Shown piece by piece: positions 17,026 to 25,914 of a DNA stretch of 64,000 nucleotides (within the stretch, counting starts at the first letter, position 1; each line of letters opens with the position of its first letter). A program made the translations under genes and the position numbers. The notes beneath the pieces were generated by a model that was not told the origin of the DNA, did not search any database, and worked only from the letters and a program-made list of their open reading frames with translations. The DNA is taken from the NCBI GenBank assembly GCA_023408075.1, contig JAEYKW010000015.1, positions 124,001 through 188,000 of the forward strand, in the 5' to 3' direction. Source of the stretch: Bacillota bacterium. GTDB taxonomy: Bacteria > Bacillota > Clostridia > Christensenellales > SZUA-584.

Positions 17026-18987
17026 TTATTCCACAAACGCCCCGCTGAACTGGCTATTGTAAAGGTCCGCATAGAACCCGCCCAGCTTGAGCAGCTCTTT
17101 GTGGTTGCCCTGCTCAATGATCGAGCCCTGATTCATCACCACGATATGCTCCGCTTCACGTATGGTCGAAAGACGGTGCGCAATCACAAAGCTCGTGCGG
17201 CCCTGCATCAGCGCGGCCATCGCCTTTTGTATCAGCACTTCGGATCGCGTATCCACGTTGCTGGTCGCCTCGTCGAGTATCAGTATGGCCGGGTCCGCAA
17301 GTATCGCGCGCGCAATCGTCAGCAGCTGCTTCTGCCCCTGTGAAATGTTTGTCGCTTCTTCGTTGAGCACCGTGTCGTAACCGTCCGGCAGTGAGGATAC
17401 AAAGTGGTCCGCGTGCGCCGCTTTGGCCGCCGCGATAATCTGTTCCTCGGTCGCGTCGTCGCGCCCGTACGCAATGTTGTCGCGTATCGTTCCGTTGAAC
17501 AGCCATGTGTCCTGCAGCACCATGCCGAACATCTGCCGCAGGTCTCCGCGCCTCATATCGCGAATGTCCGTGCCGTCGATTTTGATGCATCCGTCCTTAA
17601 TTTCATAAAACCGCATCAGCAGGTTGACGAGCGTCGTTTTGCCCGCACCCGTCGGCCCGACAATCGCCACGGTATCGCCCGGCTTCGCCGTCAGATTCAT
17701 ATCTTCAATCAAAGACACATCCTCTTTGTAGCTGAACCGCACATGCTCGAACTTCACCTCGCCACGCGGCTGCTCTATCTCGGCCGCATCCTGTTTATCG
17801 GGAATCTGTTCCTGTTCGTCGAGCACCTCGAATACGCGCTCCGCCGAGGCCAGCGTCGATTGTATCACGTTCGCGATGTTGGCCGTTTGAATAATCGGCT
17901 GCGTGAACGTTCGGATGTATTGTATGAACGCCTGAATATCGCCGATCTTGATCGCGTTCTTGGAAACGAGTATGCCGCCCACCACGCAGACAGCCACATA
18001 GCCGACGTTGTTGACAAAGTTCAGCACGGGCATGATGATGCCCGACATGAACTGAGCCCTGTTCGCCACCTTATAAAGCTCGCTGTTGATGCGTTTGAAC
18101 TCCTTGATCGAGGCATATTCACGCGCGAGCACCTTGACGATCTTGTGGCCGGTATACATCTCTTCCACATGCCCGCTGAGTTCACCAAGCATTTTTTGCT
18201 GCGCCGCATAATACTTTTGGGACTGCTTCGCGATGCGCATTGTGATCAGACCGCTGAGCGGCAGCGTCACAAGCGCAATCAGCGTCATGATGGGGCTGAT
18301 GGAGATCATCATGACCAGCGTGCCGAGGATCGTCACCAGCGAAGTGATGAGCTGCCCGAGGCTCTGCTGCAACGTTGTCGCAATGTTGTCGATATCGTTT
18401 GTGACACGCGAGAGAATCTCGCCGTGCGTGTTGCTGTCAAAATATTTGAGCGGCAGCTTGTCGAGCTTCTCCTTCACGTCGTTGCGCATTTTGAATACCG
18501 TCTTCTGAGACACGGTGGACATCAAAAACCCCATCACAAAACTCAGCAGCGAGCTTAAGAGGTAAAGCCCCAGCAGCACCAGTATAATCATCCCGATATA
18601 TTCAAAATCGAACTTCGGGATCGGCTGCATCTGCAGCTGATGGATCACGGATGCGGGCATCTTCCTGATCACCGCTGCCTGAACAATCACGTTGTGCGTC
18701 ACCTGAGCCATAATGCCGTCGGCCAGCTTCGTCGTCGCGTAACCGAGTATCTTGGGGCCGATGATGCTGAAAATGGTGCTTCCGGCCGCGAGCACGAACA
18801 CGGCGATAAACCGCGTTTTAAACGCCATCAGATAACCCAGCAGCCGCTTTAAAGTGCCTTTAAAGTCTTTGGCTTTTTCCACGGGCCGTCCCATCGCGCC
18901 CATCGGACCGCCGCGCTGCGCGTTGCCGCGACCGGGCATCATGCCGCCCTGAGGAGCTCCCGCGCCTTTGTTTTTTTCGTCACTCAT
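17026..18987 (-). CDS. ABC exporter subunit, membrane plus ATPase domain (heterodimer partner, consensus-site half)
   Basis: A 653-residue half-exporter. After a Gly/Met/Arg-rich cytoplasmic extension (residues 1-45) comes a six-helix transmembrane domain (to about 350), then an ABC ATPase with Walker A GPTGAGKTT, signature ISQGQKQLL and Walker B ILILDEATSNVD, whose Glu is catalytic. The SQGQ signature and intact Glu are typical of one subunit of LmrCD/BmrCD/TM287-288-type heterodimers; the partner gene overlaps by 4 bp and has the complementary defect. It probably exports drugs or lipid-like compounds. Confidence 0.94.
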   Translation of the reverse strand: MSDEKNKGAGAPQGGMMPGRGNAQRGGPMGAMGRPVEKAKDFKGTLKRLLGYLMAFKTRFIAVFVLAAGSTIFSIIGPKILGYATTKLADGIMAQVTHNVIVQAAVIRKMPASVIHQLQMQPIPKFDFEYIGMIILVLLGLYLLSSLLSFVMGFLMSTVSQKTVFKMRNDVKEKLDKLPLKYFDSNTHGEILSRVTNDIDNIATTLQQSLGQLITSLVTILGTLVMMISISPIMTLIALVTLPLSGLITMRIAKQSQKYYAAQQKMLGELSGHVEEMYTGHKIVKVLAREYASIKEFKRINSELYKVANRAQFMSGIIMPVLNFVNNVGYVAVCVVGGILVSKNAIKIGDIQAFIQYIRTFTQPIIQTANIANVIQSTLASAERVFEVLDEQEQIPDKQDAAEIEQPRGEVKFEHVRFSYKEDVSLIEDMNLTAKPGDTVAIVGPTGAGKTTLVNLLMRFYEIKDGCIKIDGTDIRDMRRGDLRQMFGMVLQDTWLFNGTIRDNIAYGRDDATEEQIIAAAKAAHADHFVSSLPDGYDTVLNEEATNISQGQKQLLTIARAILADPAILILDEATSNVDTRSEVLIQKAMAALMQGRTSFVIAHRLSTIREAEHIVVMNQGSIIEQGNHKELLKLGGFYADLYNSQFSGAFVE

Positions 18988-20711
18988 GCGATCTCCTCCT
19001 CTGAGAGCTGCGAGGTGACGATTTCGTAATAGACCTTGTTCGTCTTCAAAAGCTCCTTATGCGTGCCCGTTCCGACGATTTTGCCCTCGTCGAGCACGAT
19101 GATTCTGTCGGCATCCATGATCGTGCTGACGCGCTGAGCGACGATAAGCACGGTGGATTCCTGCGTTTCCTTTTTCAGCGCCGCACGCAGATTGGCGTCC
19201 GTTTTGAAATCCAGCGCCGAAAAGCTGTCGTCAAATATATAGATTTCCGGTTTTGATATCAGCGCGCGCGCAATCGACAGCCGCTGCTTCTGCCCGCCCG
19301 AAACATTGGTGCCGCCCTGAGCGATATGCGATTCAAAAGCCTCCGGCATGGTGCTGATAAACTCGAGCGCCTGCGCGACCTCTGCGGCATGTGTCACCTC
19401 ATCATCGGTCGCATCCTCCTTGCCGTAGCGGATATTCTCGGCAACCGTGCCCGAAAACAAAACGGCCGACTGCGGCACAAACCCGATCTTCTTGCGCAGC
19501 ACACTCTGCTCAGTTTCCTTCACATCCACGCCGTCCACGAGTATCTGCCCTTCGGTCACATCATAAAAGCGCGGTATCAGATTGATCAGCGTCGATTTGC
19601 CGCTGCCTGTGCCGCCGATGATCGCGGTCACTTCGCCCGGACAAGCCGCAAAGCTGATGCTTTTGAGCGCCGGGAGCTTCGCTTCGGGGTAATAAAACGT
19701 CACGTCCTTGAATTCCACGTGGCCCTTAAGGCCGGTTTGCTCCGTCGCCTGAGCCGGGTCCTTGATATCCGGCTGCACGTCGAGCACCTCGTTGATTCTG
19801 TTGGCCGAGGCTTGGGCTCTCGGGAGCATGATGAACATGATAGCCACCATGATGATTGAGAACATGATCTGCATCGCGTACTGCAAAAACGCCATCATAT
19901 TGCCGATATTCATATCGCCGTTGCTGATGCGCAGGCCGCCGAACCAGACGATTGCGAGCAGCGTGCCGTTCATGAAAAGCATCATGACAGGAAAAACCGC
20001 GGCCACAATTTTGTTGACCCTGATTGAAACCTCTGTTAAGTCCCTGTTGGCCTCGTCAAAGCGGGTACGTTCTTTCTTCATGCGGTTGAACGCACGGATG
20101 ACCCTGATGCCGGTCAGGTTTTCGCGCAGCACAAGGTTCACCTTATCCACCTTTTTTTGAAGCGTCTTGAACATCGGTATGATGAACTTGGCGATAATCA
20201 GCATCACGAGGATCATCGACGGCAGTATGACCGCGAGAACCCCCGTCAGCTTGGTATCCTTCGACAACGCCATAAATATACCGCCGATGCACATGATCGG
20301 CGAATAGATGATGAAACGGAACATCATGACGCTGAAAACCTGCACCTGTGTGATATCATTCGTGGTGCGCGTAATCAGCGACGCCGTGCCAATCTTGTCA
20401 ATCTCGTTAAGCGAATAGCTCTCCACATGGGCGAACACCTTCTCGCGCAGATCACGCCCGAGGCCCACCGCCGTTTTGGAGGAAAGGTAACCGACGGCGA
20501 CCGAACAAAGACAGCTTCCCGCCGCAACAAGCAGCATATAAAACCCGAACTTCCATATGTAAGGAATGTTGCCGTTCATCATGCCGTTGTTCACCACATC
20601 CGACATCAGCGTGGGAAGATAAAGGTCGGCTATGCTTTGGGCACCCAAAAACGCAATGATAAGCACAACCAGGCCTGTGAAGGGCTTTAGATTCCTGTAT
20701 ACTTTAAGCAT
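18984..20711 (-). CDS. ABC exporter subunit, membrane plus ATPase domain (degenerate-site half)
   Basis: The 575-residue partner of the 17026 gene: six membrane helices in residues 1-310 and an ATPase domain with Walker A GGTGSGKST, a canonical VSGGQKQRLSIARAL signature and Walker B IYIFDDSFSALD. The residue after the Walker B Asp is Asp instead of Glu, the mark of the non-catalytic site in heterodimeric exporters. GGGAGG precedes the ATG. The gene lies 15 bp after the larger adaptor gene and overlaps the partner by 4 bp, ensuring balanced synthesis of both halves. Confidence 0.94.
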   Translation of the reverse strand: MLKVYRNLKPFTGLVVLIIAFLGAQSIADLYLPTLMSDVVNNGMMNGNIPYIWKFGFYMLLVAAGSCLCSVAVGYLSSKTAVGLGRDLREKVFAHVESYSLNEIDKIGTASLITRTTNDITQVQVFSVMMFRFIIYSPIMCIGGIFMALSKDTKLTGVLAVILPSMILVMLIIAKFIIPMFKTLQKKVDKVNLVLRENLTGIRVIRAFNRMKKERTRFDEANRDLTEVSIRVNKIVAAVFPVMMLFMNGTLLAIVWFGGLRISNGDMNIGNMMAFLQYAMQIMFSIIMVAIMFIMLPRAQASANRINEVLDVQPDIKDPAQATEQTGLKGHVEFKDVTFYYPEAKLPALKSISFAACPGEVTAIIGGTGSGKSTLINLIPRFYDVTEGQILVDGVDVKETEQSVLRKKIGFVPQSAVLFSGTVAENIRYGKEDATDDEVTHAAEVAQALEFISTMPEAFESHIAQGGTNVSGGQKQRLSIARALISKPEIYIFDDSFSALDFKTDANLRAALKKETQESTVLIVAQRVSTIMDADRIIVLDEGKIVGTGTHKELLKTNKVYYEIVTSQLSEEEIA

Positions 20712-20726
20712 TTTTCCTCCCTGGCT

Positions 20727-21965
20727 TTATGCCTGGCCTCCGTTTTGCTCATTGACCTGCATACCGTCGGAAATGATGCTGACATTGCTTGTGATGATCT
20801 TTTCGCCCTCGCTTAAACCGCTCAGAATTTCGATGCTGCTCGTGCTCGAAAGCCCTGTTTTCACCGGCTTTTTTACCGCCGCTGCATTTTCCAGCACATA
20901 CACGAAAGACTCACCGTCTTGTGTGATGATAGCAGAGGCAGGCACGATGATGTTCTGAGCGCCCGTGACCTTTATGGATGCACTCGCACTGAGCCCCGCC
21001 TGTAAAAAGCCGTCCCCATTCCTCAGGCTGATTTCCACAGGAAAATACTTGCCTGTGGATACCGCAATCGGCGAAATCATCGTAACCGTGCCCGTATACG
21101 CTTTTCCCGGGTAAATATCGACACTGATATCCACGCTTTGCCCTTGCGCCAGCACCAGAAGCGCTTCCTCAGAAACGGTCCCTTTCAGTGTGAGCGTGGA
21201 ATTGTCGGCAACAGAGAACAGCGGTGCGGAAGGCGCAGCCATTTCACCGATGCTGATATTCTTGCTGATCAGTATTCCATCGATAGGGCTTGTGATGGTT
21301 GCGTTGGCAATCTGAAGCTTGATGAGCTCAATGCTGGCCTGTGCGACTTCGACGTTTGCCTCGGTTGTATTCACAGCACCGCTTGCCGACGTTTTGCTGG
21401 CCTTAAGCTGCGCAGCCGCAGACGAACAGGACGTGACGGCGCTGTTTGCCTGCTGCAGCACCATTGTGGCCTGCGTCAGTTCCGTCGCCGTTGCTGTACC
21501 GGATGCCGCAAGGCTGTTGTATGTGGCCTGAGCCGCCGCCTGATTTGTCATCGCCGCTTTGAGGCTGTCATTGGCGGAGTCGAAGCCGGATGAAGCCGCG
21601 GAGCGGCCGCTTTTCGCCGCTTTCACCGCGACTTCTGCGGCATTGAGCTGCGCCTCGGCCTGAGCGAGCTGGGCCTCCAGCTGGGCGGTATCGAGCGTTG
21701 CGAGTACGTCGCCCTTTCTTACCACGCTGCCGATAACGACGTCCATGGCGGTGACCTGAAAGCTGCCTGCGAGCTTGCTTGCCACGTTGGTCGTGCTCTG
21801 GGAAAGCAATATGCCATTGACCGTAATGTCGGAATCAAGGGCTTTTATCTGCGCCGTTGCCGTTTTCACGGAAATGGCCTGATCTGCGGCGGGTGCGCAG
21901 CCCGCAAAAGCAAATATCATCATAACAGCCAGCGCCATCAATAAGCTTCTATACATCTTCTTCAT
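20727..21965 (-). CDS. Efflux periplasmic-adaptor-like protein (HlyD/MFP family), larger
   Basis: A 412-residue membrane-fusion-type lipoprotein (MFAFAGCAP gives a lipobox at about residue 23). The order is half lipoyl motif, a long alanine-rich coiled coil (about 90-215, LEAQLAQAEAQLNAAEVAVK), a second lipoyl half (ATITSPIDGILISKNISIGE), then beta-barrel and membrane-proximal domains (AGLSASASIKVTGAQNIIVP). In Gram-positive cells such proteins act as extracytoplasmic partners of ABC exporters. Gene order (marR, short adaptor, this, two ABC halves) supports one export machine. Confidence 0.92.
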   Translation of the reverse strand: MKKMYRSLLMALAVMMIFAFAGCAPAADQAISVKTATAQIKALDSDITVNGILLSQSTTNVASKLAGSFQVTAMDVVIGSVVRKGDVLATLDTAQLEAQLAQAEAQLNAAEVAVKAAKSGRSAASSGFDSANDSLKAAMTNQAAAQATYNSLAASGTATATELTQATMVLQQANSAVTSCSSAAAQLKASKTSASGAVNTTEANVEVAQASIELIKLQIANATITSPIDGILISKNISIGEMAAPSAPLFSVADNSTLTLKGTVSEEALLVLAQGQSVDISVDIYPGKAYTGTVTMISPIAVSTGKYFPVEISLRNGDGFLQAGLSASASIKVTGAQNIIVPASAIITQDGESFVYVLENAAAVKKPVKTGLSSTSSIEILSGLSEGEKIITSNVSIISDGMQVNEQNGGQA

Positions 21966-21981
21966 TTTTTGTTACCCCCGA

Positions 21982-22683
21982 TTACTGTATATGGACTTTA
22001 ACCGTTGCGTTAAAGCCGGGATAGAGTGTCAGATCGCTCGCGTTGTCGATAGAGATTTTGACGGGCAGCAGCTGCGTCGTTTTGGAGAACGTGCCGCTTG
22101 TCGTGATGTTCGAAAACATATTGAAAAGCGAATTCGTGGCCTTGCCGATCTGCACCACATAGCCGTGGAAGGTTTGGCCCGGATATGCGTCTATCGTGAT
22201 ATCCACCTGCTGCCCTTCCTTGATTTTGAATATATTCGTTTCTTCAACATTCGCCGTTATGTACATATCGGATATCTTCGCGACCACCGCAACCGGCGTG
22301 CCGGGCGCCACCATCTCGCCGTTTACCACGGAGGACTGCACCACCATGCCGTCTATCGGCGAAGTGATGACGGATTTGCTCGCGACCGAATCGGCCGCGT
22401 TGCTGAGTACCGACGCGTTGGTCGCGCTGCTTGCCACGAGCATGCTCGTATCCTGATGCCCGAGTACCTGATCAGCCGTCACCATATCGCCGGCATTGAC
22501 GTTCCAGTCGGTCAGCTTGCCGGTGACGAGCGGGTAAATGTCAATCATATCGGCTGTGACCTGGGCGTTTTCGGTCCGGTAAAAATGCGTATCCTGATAG
22601 TTTGAGTCCCAGAGCGCAAAAGCGCCTCCCAGAACGATCAGGGCAATAATGACAATAAGAATGACTTTTGATTTTTTCTTCAT
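21982..22683 (-). CDS. Short HlyD/EmrA-like adaptor protein
   Basis: At 233 residues this is much shorter than usual for the family. It has an N-terminal membrane anchor (about 5-25), a half lipoyl motif (YPLVTGKLTDWNVNAGDMV), almost no coiled-coil hairpin, then the second lipoyl half (VITSPIDGMVVQSSVVNGE) and a beta barrel ending in GFNATVKVHIQ. Without the hairpin it cannot bridge to a distant partner, which fits a single-membrane cell. It is first after marR (26 bp) and 16 bp before the longer adaptor, so two different adaptors serve the same exporter. Confidence 0.9.
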   Translation of the reverse strand: MKKKSKVILIVIIALIVLGGAFALWDSNYQDTHFYRTENAQVTADMIDIYPLVTGKLTDWNVNAGDMVTADQVLGHQDTSMLVASSATNASVLSNAADSVASKSVITSPIDGMVVQSSVVNGEMVAPGTPVAVVAKISDMYITANVEETNIFKIKEGQQVDITIDAYPGQTFHGYVVQIGKATNSLFNMFSNITTSGTFSKTTQLLPVKISIDNASDLTLYPGFNATVKVHIQ

Positions 22684-22709
22684 GTTTTGTGCACCTGCTT
22701 ATAAATTTA

Positions 22710-23150
22710 TTATTTGACGGAATCGCCGTCATCGTTTTCCATGGATATATAACCATACAGTTCAGTGAGGTCTTCGGAGATGCGTCTTACCAGACTTTCG
22801 GGAGCGGGCCTCAGCACCTCGGCAAACACATCGTTCCCTATGCTGAATATATGCTCAACTATTTTTTGTAGTTCCGGTGTGCCGCGAATGATGATGCTCC
22901 TGCGGTCCACCAAATCGTTTTCCCTTATGACCAGATTTCTTTTTTCGAGCCGGTCCACAATGCCCGTCACCGAGCTGGCCGGTATCCCGACCATTCGGGC
23001 AAGCTCCGACATTCGGGCTTCCTTTTTAAAGTGTAGGCGAACAAGAATAAATATTTCGGCTTTGCTGAACCCGAGTTCTTGCAGCTTTGGCCCGATGGCT
23101 CTCATCATAATGATCTCTATTTTTCTGAGGCTTTCAAAAAATTCTATCAT
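22710..23150 (-). CDS. MarR-family transcriptional regulator
   Basis: A 146-residue winged-helix regulator: LGFSKAEIFILVRLHFKKEARMSELARMVGIPASSVTGIVDRLEKR is cut by helix boundaries typical of MarR, with a wing following (LVIRENDLVDRRSIIIRGT). It is the first gene of the efflux operon and so probably represses it until a ligand binds. A 12 bp palindrome just downstream of a good promoter is the likely operator. The nearest AGGAG lies about 17 bases before the ATG, so translation may be weak. Confidence 0.92.
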   Translation of the reverse strand: MIEFFESLRKIEIIMMRAIGPKLQELGFSKAEIFILVRLHFKKEARMSELARMVGIPASSVTGIVDRLEKRNLVIRENDLVDRRSIIIRGTPELQKIVEHIFSIGNDVFAEVLRPAPESLVRRISEDLTELYGYISMENDDGDSVK

Positions 23151-23206
23151 TATTTTTTCGCCTGCTTGCTCCTTTCGCTCGCCAAGAATATTACCGTCTC
23201 GAATAT

Positions 23207-23254
23207 TTCGAATTCGAACTAAATTTATTATAAATACAATCTATGCGGTGTCAA
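23207..23254 (-). promoter_or_regulatory. Promoter and MarR-type operator for the efflux operon
   Basis: On the minus strand TTGACA (23249-23254), a 16 bp spacer and TATAAT (23227-23232) form a consensus housekeeping promoter. The perfect palindrome TTCGAATTCGAA (23207-23218) lies where RNA polymerase would start, a suitable site for repression by the MarR protein encoded directly downstream. Confidence 0.8.
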
Positions 23255-23421
23255 CTGTTTTTTGTCTGTTCTTGACGGAAAAAGTTATTTTCTGAAGGAT
23301 GGCTGAATTCTTATAATACTGCCGCGTCCGCGCTGACGTACGTCCCGCGAATATGCTGCAGCCCTAAGGGGTGAATACCGTTTTATCATTGCTCCTCGCG
23401 GCGTTGTTAAGTTAGCGCCAT

Positions 23422-23451
23422 AAAAAAACAAACGCCCGGCTGACCGGGCGC
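23422..23451 (-). terminator. Rho-independent terminator
   Basis: On the minus strand GCCCGGTCAGCCGGGC is a stem with a short loop followed by GTTTGTTTTTTT. It lies about 155 bp downstream of the small secreted-protein gene and upstream of the marR promoter, so it separates these units. The rest of the gap 23255-23605 shows nothing else I can name. Confidence 0.8.
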
Positions 23452-23605
23452 ATTATCTGCGGAATATTTATTTTTCCCGTTTTCTTTCGGTTTGAAAGCC
23501 CTGTCAAAGATAATTGGGAGATGGGCAGACCATGCGAAGAAATATGCTGACTCCGCATGGTCTGCGGGGAAAAAATGATTATTGCAACACCATTGGGATA
23601 CTTGC

Positions 23606-24034
23606 TTAACAGCTCTCGCTGGCTGTCGTCACGTTTGTTGATTCAACGCTGGTGCCGTCGATATAGGCATAAAAGTACGATCTCAGCCGATAAGTGCCGC
23701 TGCTGACGCCATACGTTTTGGATAACGTGCAGGATGTGCCATCGGCCAGCTTCGTCCAGCTCGTCACGTTCGACCATGCACCGTTTTCATATTTTTGCAG
23801 ATAGCTGGTGATGCGAACTTGGTCCACACCGCTGCTTGCATACATGACCGAGTACATGCTTGCTTGTCCCGAAACGATATCAAAGTCCGCTGACACGCTG
23901 CTGATATAAGTAAACAGCGGCTGGATAATGACAACCGGCTCTTCATCGGTTTCAGATGCAAGCGCCTGAATAGGTAAAAACAAGCACATGACTAAAGAAA
24001 TACAGGTAATAAGCTTTAATATACGTCTTTCCAT
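23606..24034 (-). CDS. Small secreted protein (DUF6147-like)
   Basis: The 142-residue protein has a signal peptide (LITCISLVMCLFLPIQALASE) and a beta-rich mature part. The stretch WSNVTSWTKLADGTSCTLSKT and the YRLRSYFYAYIDGTS strand resemble the small Clostridia family DUF6147; this match is from memory of the pattern. It has no cysteine or sorting motif for surface attachment. It follows the sigma/anti-sigma pair but is separated from it by a hairpin with a T-run, so it may have its own promoter or depend on read-through. Function unknown. Confidence 0.7.
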   Translation of the reverse strand: MERRILKLITCISLVMCLFLPIQALASETDEEPVVIIQPLFTYISSVSADFDIVSGQASMYSVMYASSGVDQVRITSYLQKYENGAWSNVTSWTKLADGTSCTLSKTYGVSSGTYRLRSYFYAYIDGTSVESTNVTTASESC

Positions 24035-24050
24035 AGATGCCTCCTTAGTA

Positions 24051-24102
24051 GAAAAAAACCCCTTTCACGTTCTAATTATTAGAACCGCGTAAAAAGAGGT
24101 TT
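24051..24102 (-). terminator. Terminator after the sigma/anti-sigma operon
   Basis: On the minus strand a long stem (ACCTCTTTTTACG and GTTCTAA pairing with TTAGAACGTGAAAGGGG) around a short TAA loop is followed by seven T residues. It lies 27 bp after the anti-sigma gene. Confidence 0.8.
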
Positions 24103-24128
24103 TGTTACAAAAAAACTGAAAATATTTT

Positions 24129-24833
24129 TTATCTGTAATATTGCAGGCTTTCCGCCATACGAATCGCTTCTTCTTTTCCAATATGCCCGCAAAGCAAAAA
24201 GACGTTCTTTTGATATTTGAACAGTAAATTGGAGATACCATTCTTCACATATATCTTAGTGGCTTCTCCATTGACAGTGACATCCTCAATAACGGCATCT
24301 TCATTATCGATTTTGGCTACGCCGCCTTCTACGAAATGATGCAAACTAACATAACCGCCCGTTTCATTCTTATATTGAACTGTATAAATGTTGCCGAGCC
24401 TTTCAATTGAACCAAAAACATACCCCTTGGGCACATAATCCGGCAGATAAAGGCCCGATAAATCTCCGTTGTATGAATCATAGATGCCTGTGTCGTCATG
24501 AACTGATACCGACAGCGAATTATCATTGGTTTTGAAAAGAAACTCAAGAGCCGGAACACGAAACGCATCAACGGAAAGCACCAGCGTTGTGGATACGGCA
24601 ATCACAGCCAGCAACACGACGGCGGCACGCATCAAAGCTTTTCTCGTCCGGCGATAGAGGCCCCTTCTCTTCACCTGTTTAAAATAGGTGTTCATATGGC
24701 TGTCGAAATCAGAAGATACGGTGTGCGCGCCTGCCTCCTGCGCTGTGATCGCCCCGGCCATCTCTTCCATGCGCAGCTCGGCTGCGTACTTTAACATCTG
24801 GTCGACCATGTCAGGCGTTTTTTCTCTTCTCAT
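24129..24833 (-). CDS. Probable anti-sigma factor, DUF4367-type
   Basis: A 234-residue single-pass membrane protein. The cytoplasmic N-terminus (1-85) should bind the sigma factor. A membrane helix at about 88-110 (ALMRAAVVLLAVIAVSTTLVL) is followed by an extracellular domain whose YLPDYVPKGYVFGSIERLG and closing EAIRMAESLQYYR are typical of DUF4367. It overlaps the sigma gene by 4 bp (ATGA), the usual arrangement of an ECF sigma factor and its membrane regulator. No classical zinc anti-sigma (HxxxCxxC) motif is present. Confidence 0.85.
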   Translation of the reverse strand: MRREKTPDMVDQMLKYAAELRMEEMAGAITAQEAGAHTVSSDFDSHMNTYFKQVKRRGLYRRTRKALMRAAVVLLAVIAVSTTLVLSVDAFRVPALEFLFKTNDNSLSVSVHDDTGIYDSYNGDLSGLYLPDYVPKGYVFGSIERLGNIYTVQYKNETGGYVSLHHFVEGGVAKIDNEDAVIEDVTVNGEATKIYVKNGISNLLFKYQKNVFLLCGHIGKEEAIRMAESLQYYR

Positions 24834-25387
24834 GAGTGACTTCTCCTCTCCCCCAGCTTCCGGGCCAGCTGTTTCTTGGCTCTGTGAAGCCTGACACGCA
24901 CGAGCTCATCCGAAATATCAAATAAAGAAGCAATCTCCAGCGTTGAGTAGTCTGAAAAATATCTCAGAAGAAGAACGTCCGAATATTTGGAGTCAAGGCT
25001 GGCAATCGCATTTTTGATTTCGTCGATGCTCTCGTTTTTCACCAGTAAATCCAAAGGCAGCGTTTCGTGATCGGGTATATCGGCAAGGTCATCATCCTGG
25101 TATGGCAACGCGCCGCGGCTCTTTGCCTTCAAAAGGCTCACGGCCACATTCCTCGTCACAATAACGATAAAGCTCTTGGTTCTGCTGCTCGTAATGGAAT
25201 CGATGTAAAACCTGTTTTTCTCCAGCTTTAAAAAAGTTGACTGCACAGCGTCCTCAGCCAAATATCTGTCATTGAGAACCTGAAAAGAGATATAGTACAT
25301 CAATTGACTGTATTGATGGTATATCTGTTCGAGCAAAACATGCTTTTGCTCTTGGTTCTTTTTCCCGCAAGACCCGATATCGGTCAC
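24830..25387 (-). CDS. ECF-type RNA polymerase sigma factor
   Basis: This 185-residue protein has sigma region 2 at about 20-90 (YHQYSQLMYYISFQVLNDRYLA, with the AEDAVQSTFLKL core-binding part) and region 4 at about 120-180 (YSDVLLLRYFSDYSTLEIASLFDISDELVRVRLHRAKKQL is its helix-turn-helix stretch, read in parts). It lacks regions 1 and 3, as ECF factors do. The partner anti-sigma gene overlaps by 4 bp. The signal sensed is unknown. Confidence 0.92.
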   Translation of the reverse strand: MTDIGSCGKKNQEQKHVLLEQIYHQYSQLMYYISFQVLNDRYLAEDAVQSTFLKLEKNRFYIDSITSSRTKSFIVIVTRNVAVSLLKAKSRGALPYQDDDLADIPDHETLPLDLLVKNESIDEIKNAIASLDSKYSDVLLLRYFSDYSTLEIASLFDISDELVRVRLHRAKKQLARKLGERRSHS

Positions 25388-25914
25388 AACTCAATCTCCT
25401 TTTATGTATGCGAATATGATCAGTCAGGAGCGCTGTCATCAATCCATCATATAAGATAATTTCACCAATATATATATTGTAATTTATTTAATGACCGTTG
25501 ACCAGAAGGAATAGTGAAGCTTAGCGCATTCTTTTGCTATTATCGTGAATTTGGCGGGCTGTGAAAGCGCCGCAGCCCGCCAGCCACATTCAATATTTAC
25601 CAAATCCTCATTCGCCAGAGGCAGTGTGATCCTGAATGCGCCAAATTGGCTTTACGCCGCTGCGGACATCCCCATCCGTCTTGCGGACGGACCCTCTATT
25701 CGTTTGGTTGTCTGCAAAAACATTTCGGCGGCAACAAATCTGCCAAGGGTGTTGAGTTTTACGGGTTTACTGTTATAATTTATATATGAATCGTTAAAAA
25801 ATCCTGAGTTACAGCCAACCGCAGAATCTGAACACGGAAATCCATCCCGGTATTTTTAGTCCCGTTTCGTTTTTTGGTCTTTTTTCATGCATCTTGTCTT
25901 TCGGAGGATTGATT
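25388..25914. other. Gene-poor gap before the beta-glucosidase
   Basis: I see no convincing gene here. There is a perfect 9 bp stem (GGCGGGCTG at 25553-25561 with CAGCCCGCC at 25573-25581) without a T-run. The part 25550-25750 read on the minus strand gives open stretches interrupted by a stop, which could be decayed coding sequence but matches nothing I recognise. The promoter for the glycosidase operon lies at 25752-25779. Confidence 0.5.
25752..25779 (+). promoter_or_regulatory. Promoter of the beta-glucosidase operon
   Basis: TTGAGT (25752-25757), 16 bp spacer, TATAAT (25774-25779), giving a 5' leader of about 130 bases before the start codon at 25915. The leader shows no riboswitch I recognise. 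Confidence 0.65.

Noticed and set aside
17404..18558. 384-codon plus-strand frame over the ABC exporter gene
   Set aside because: Composition is that of an antisense shadow (His/Arg/Asp-rich), while the minus strand carries Walker motifs.
25545..25778. 77-codon plus-strand frame before the beta-glucosidase
   Set aside because: It has no ribosome site, starts in a hairpin and runs over the promoter. It looks like chance.
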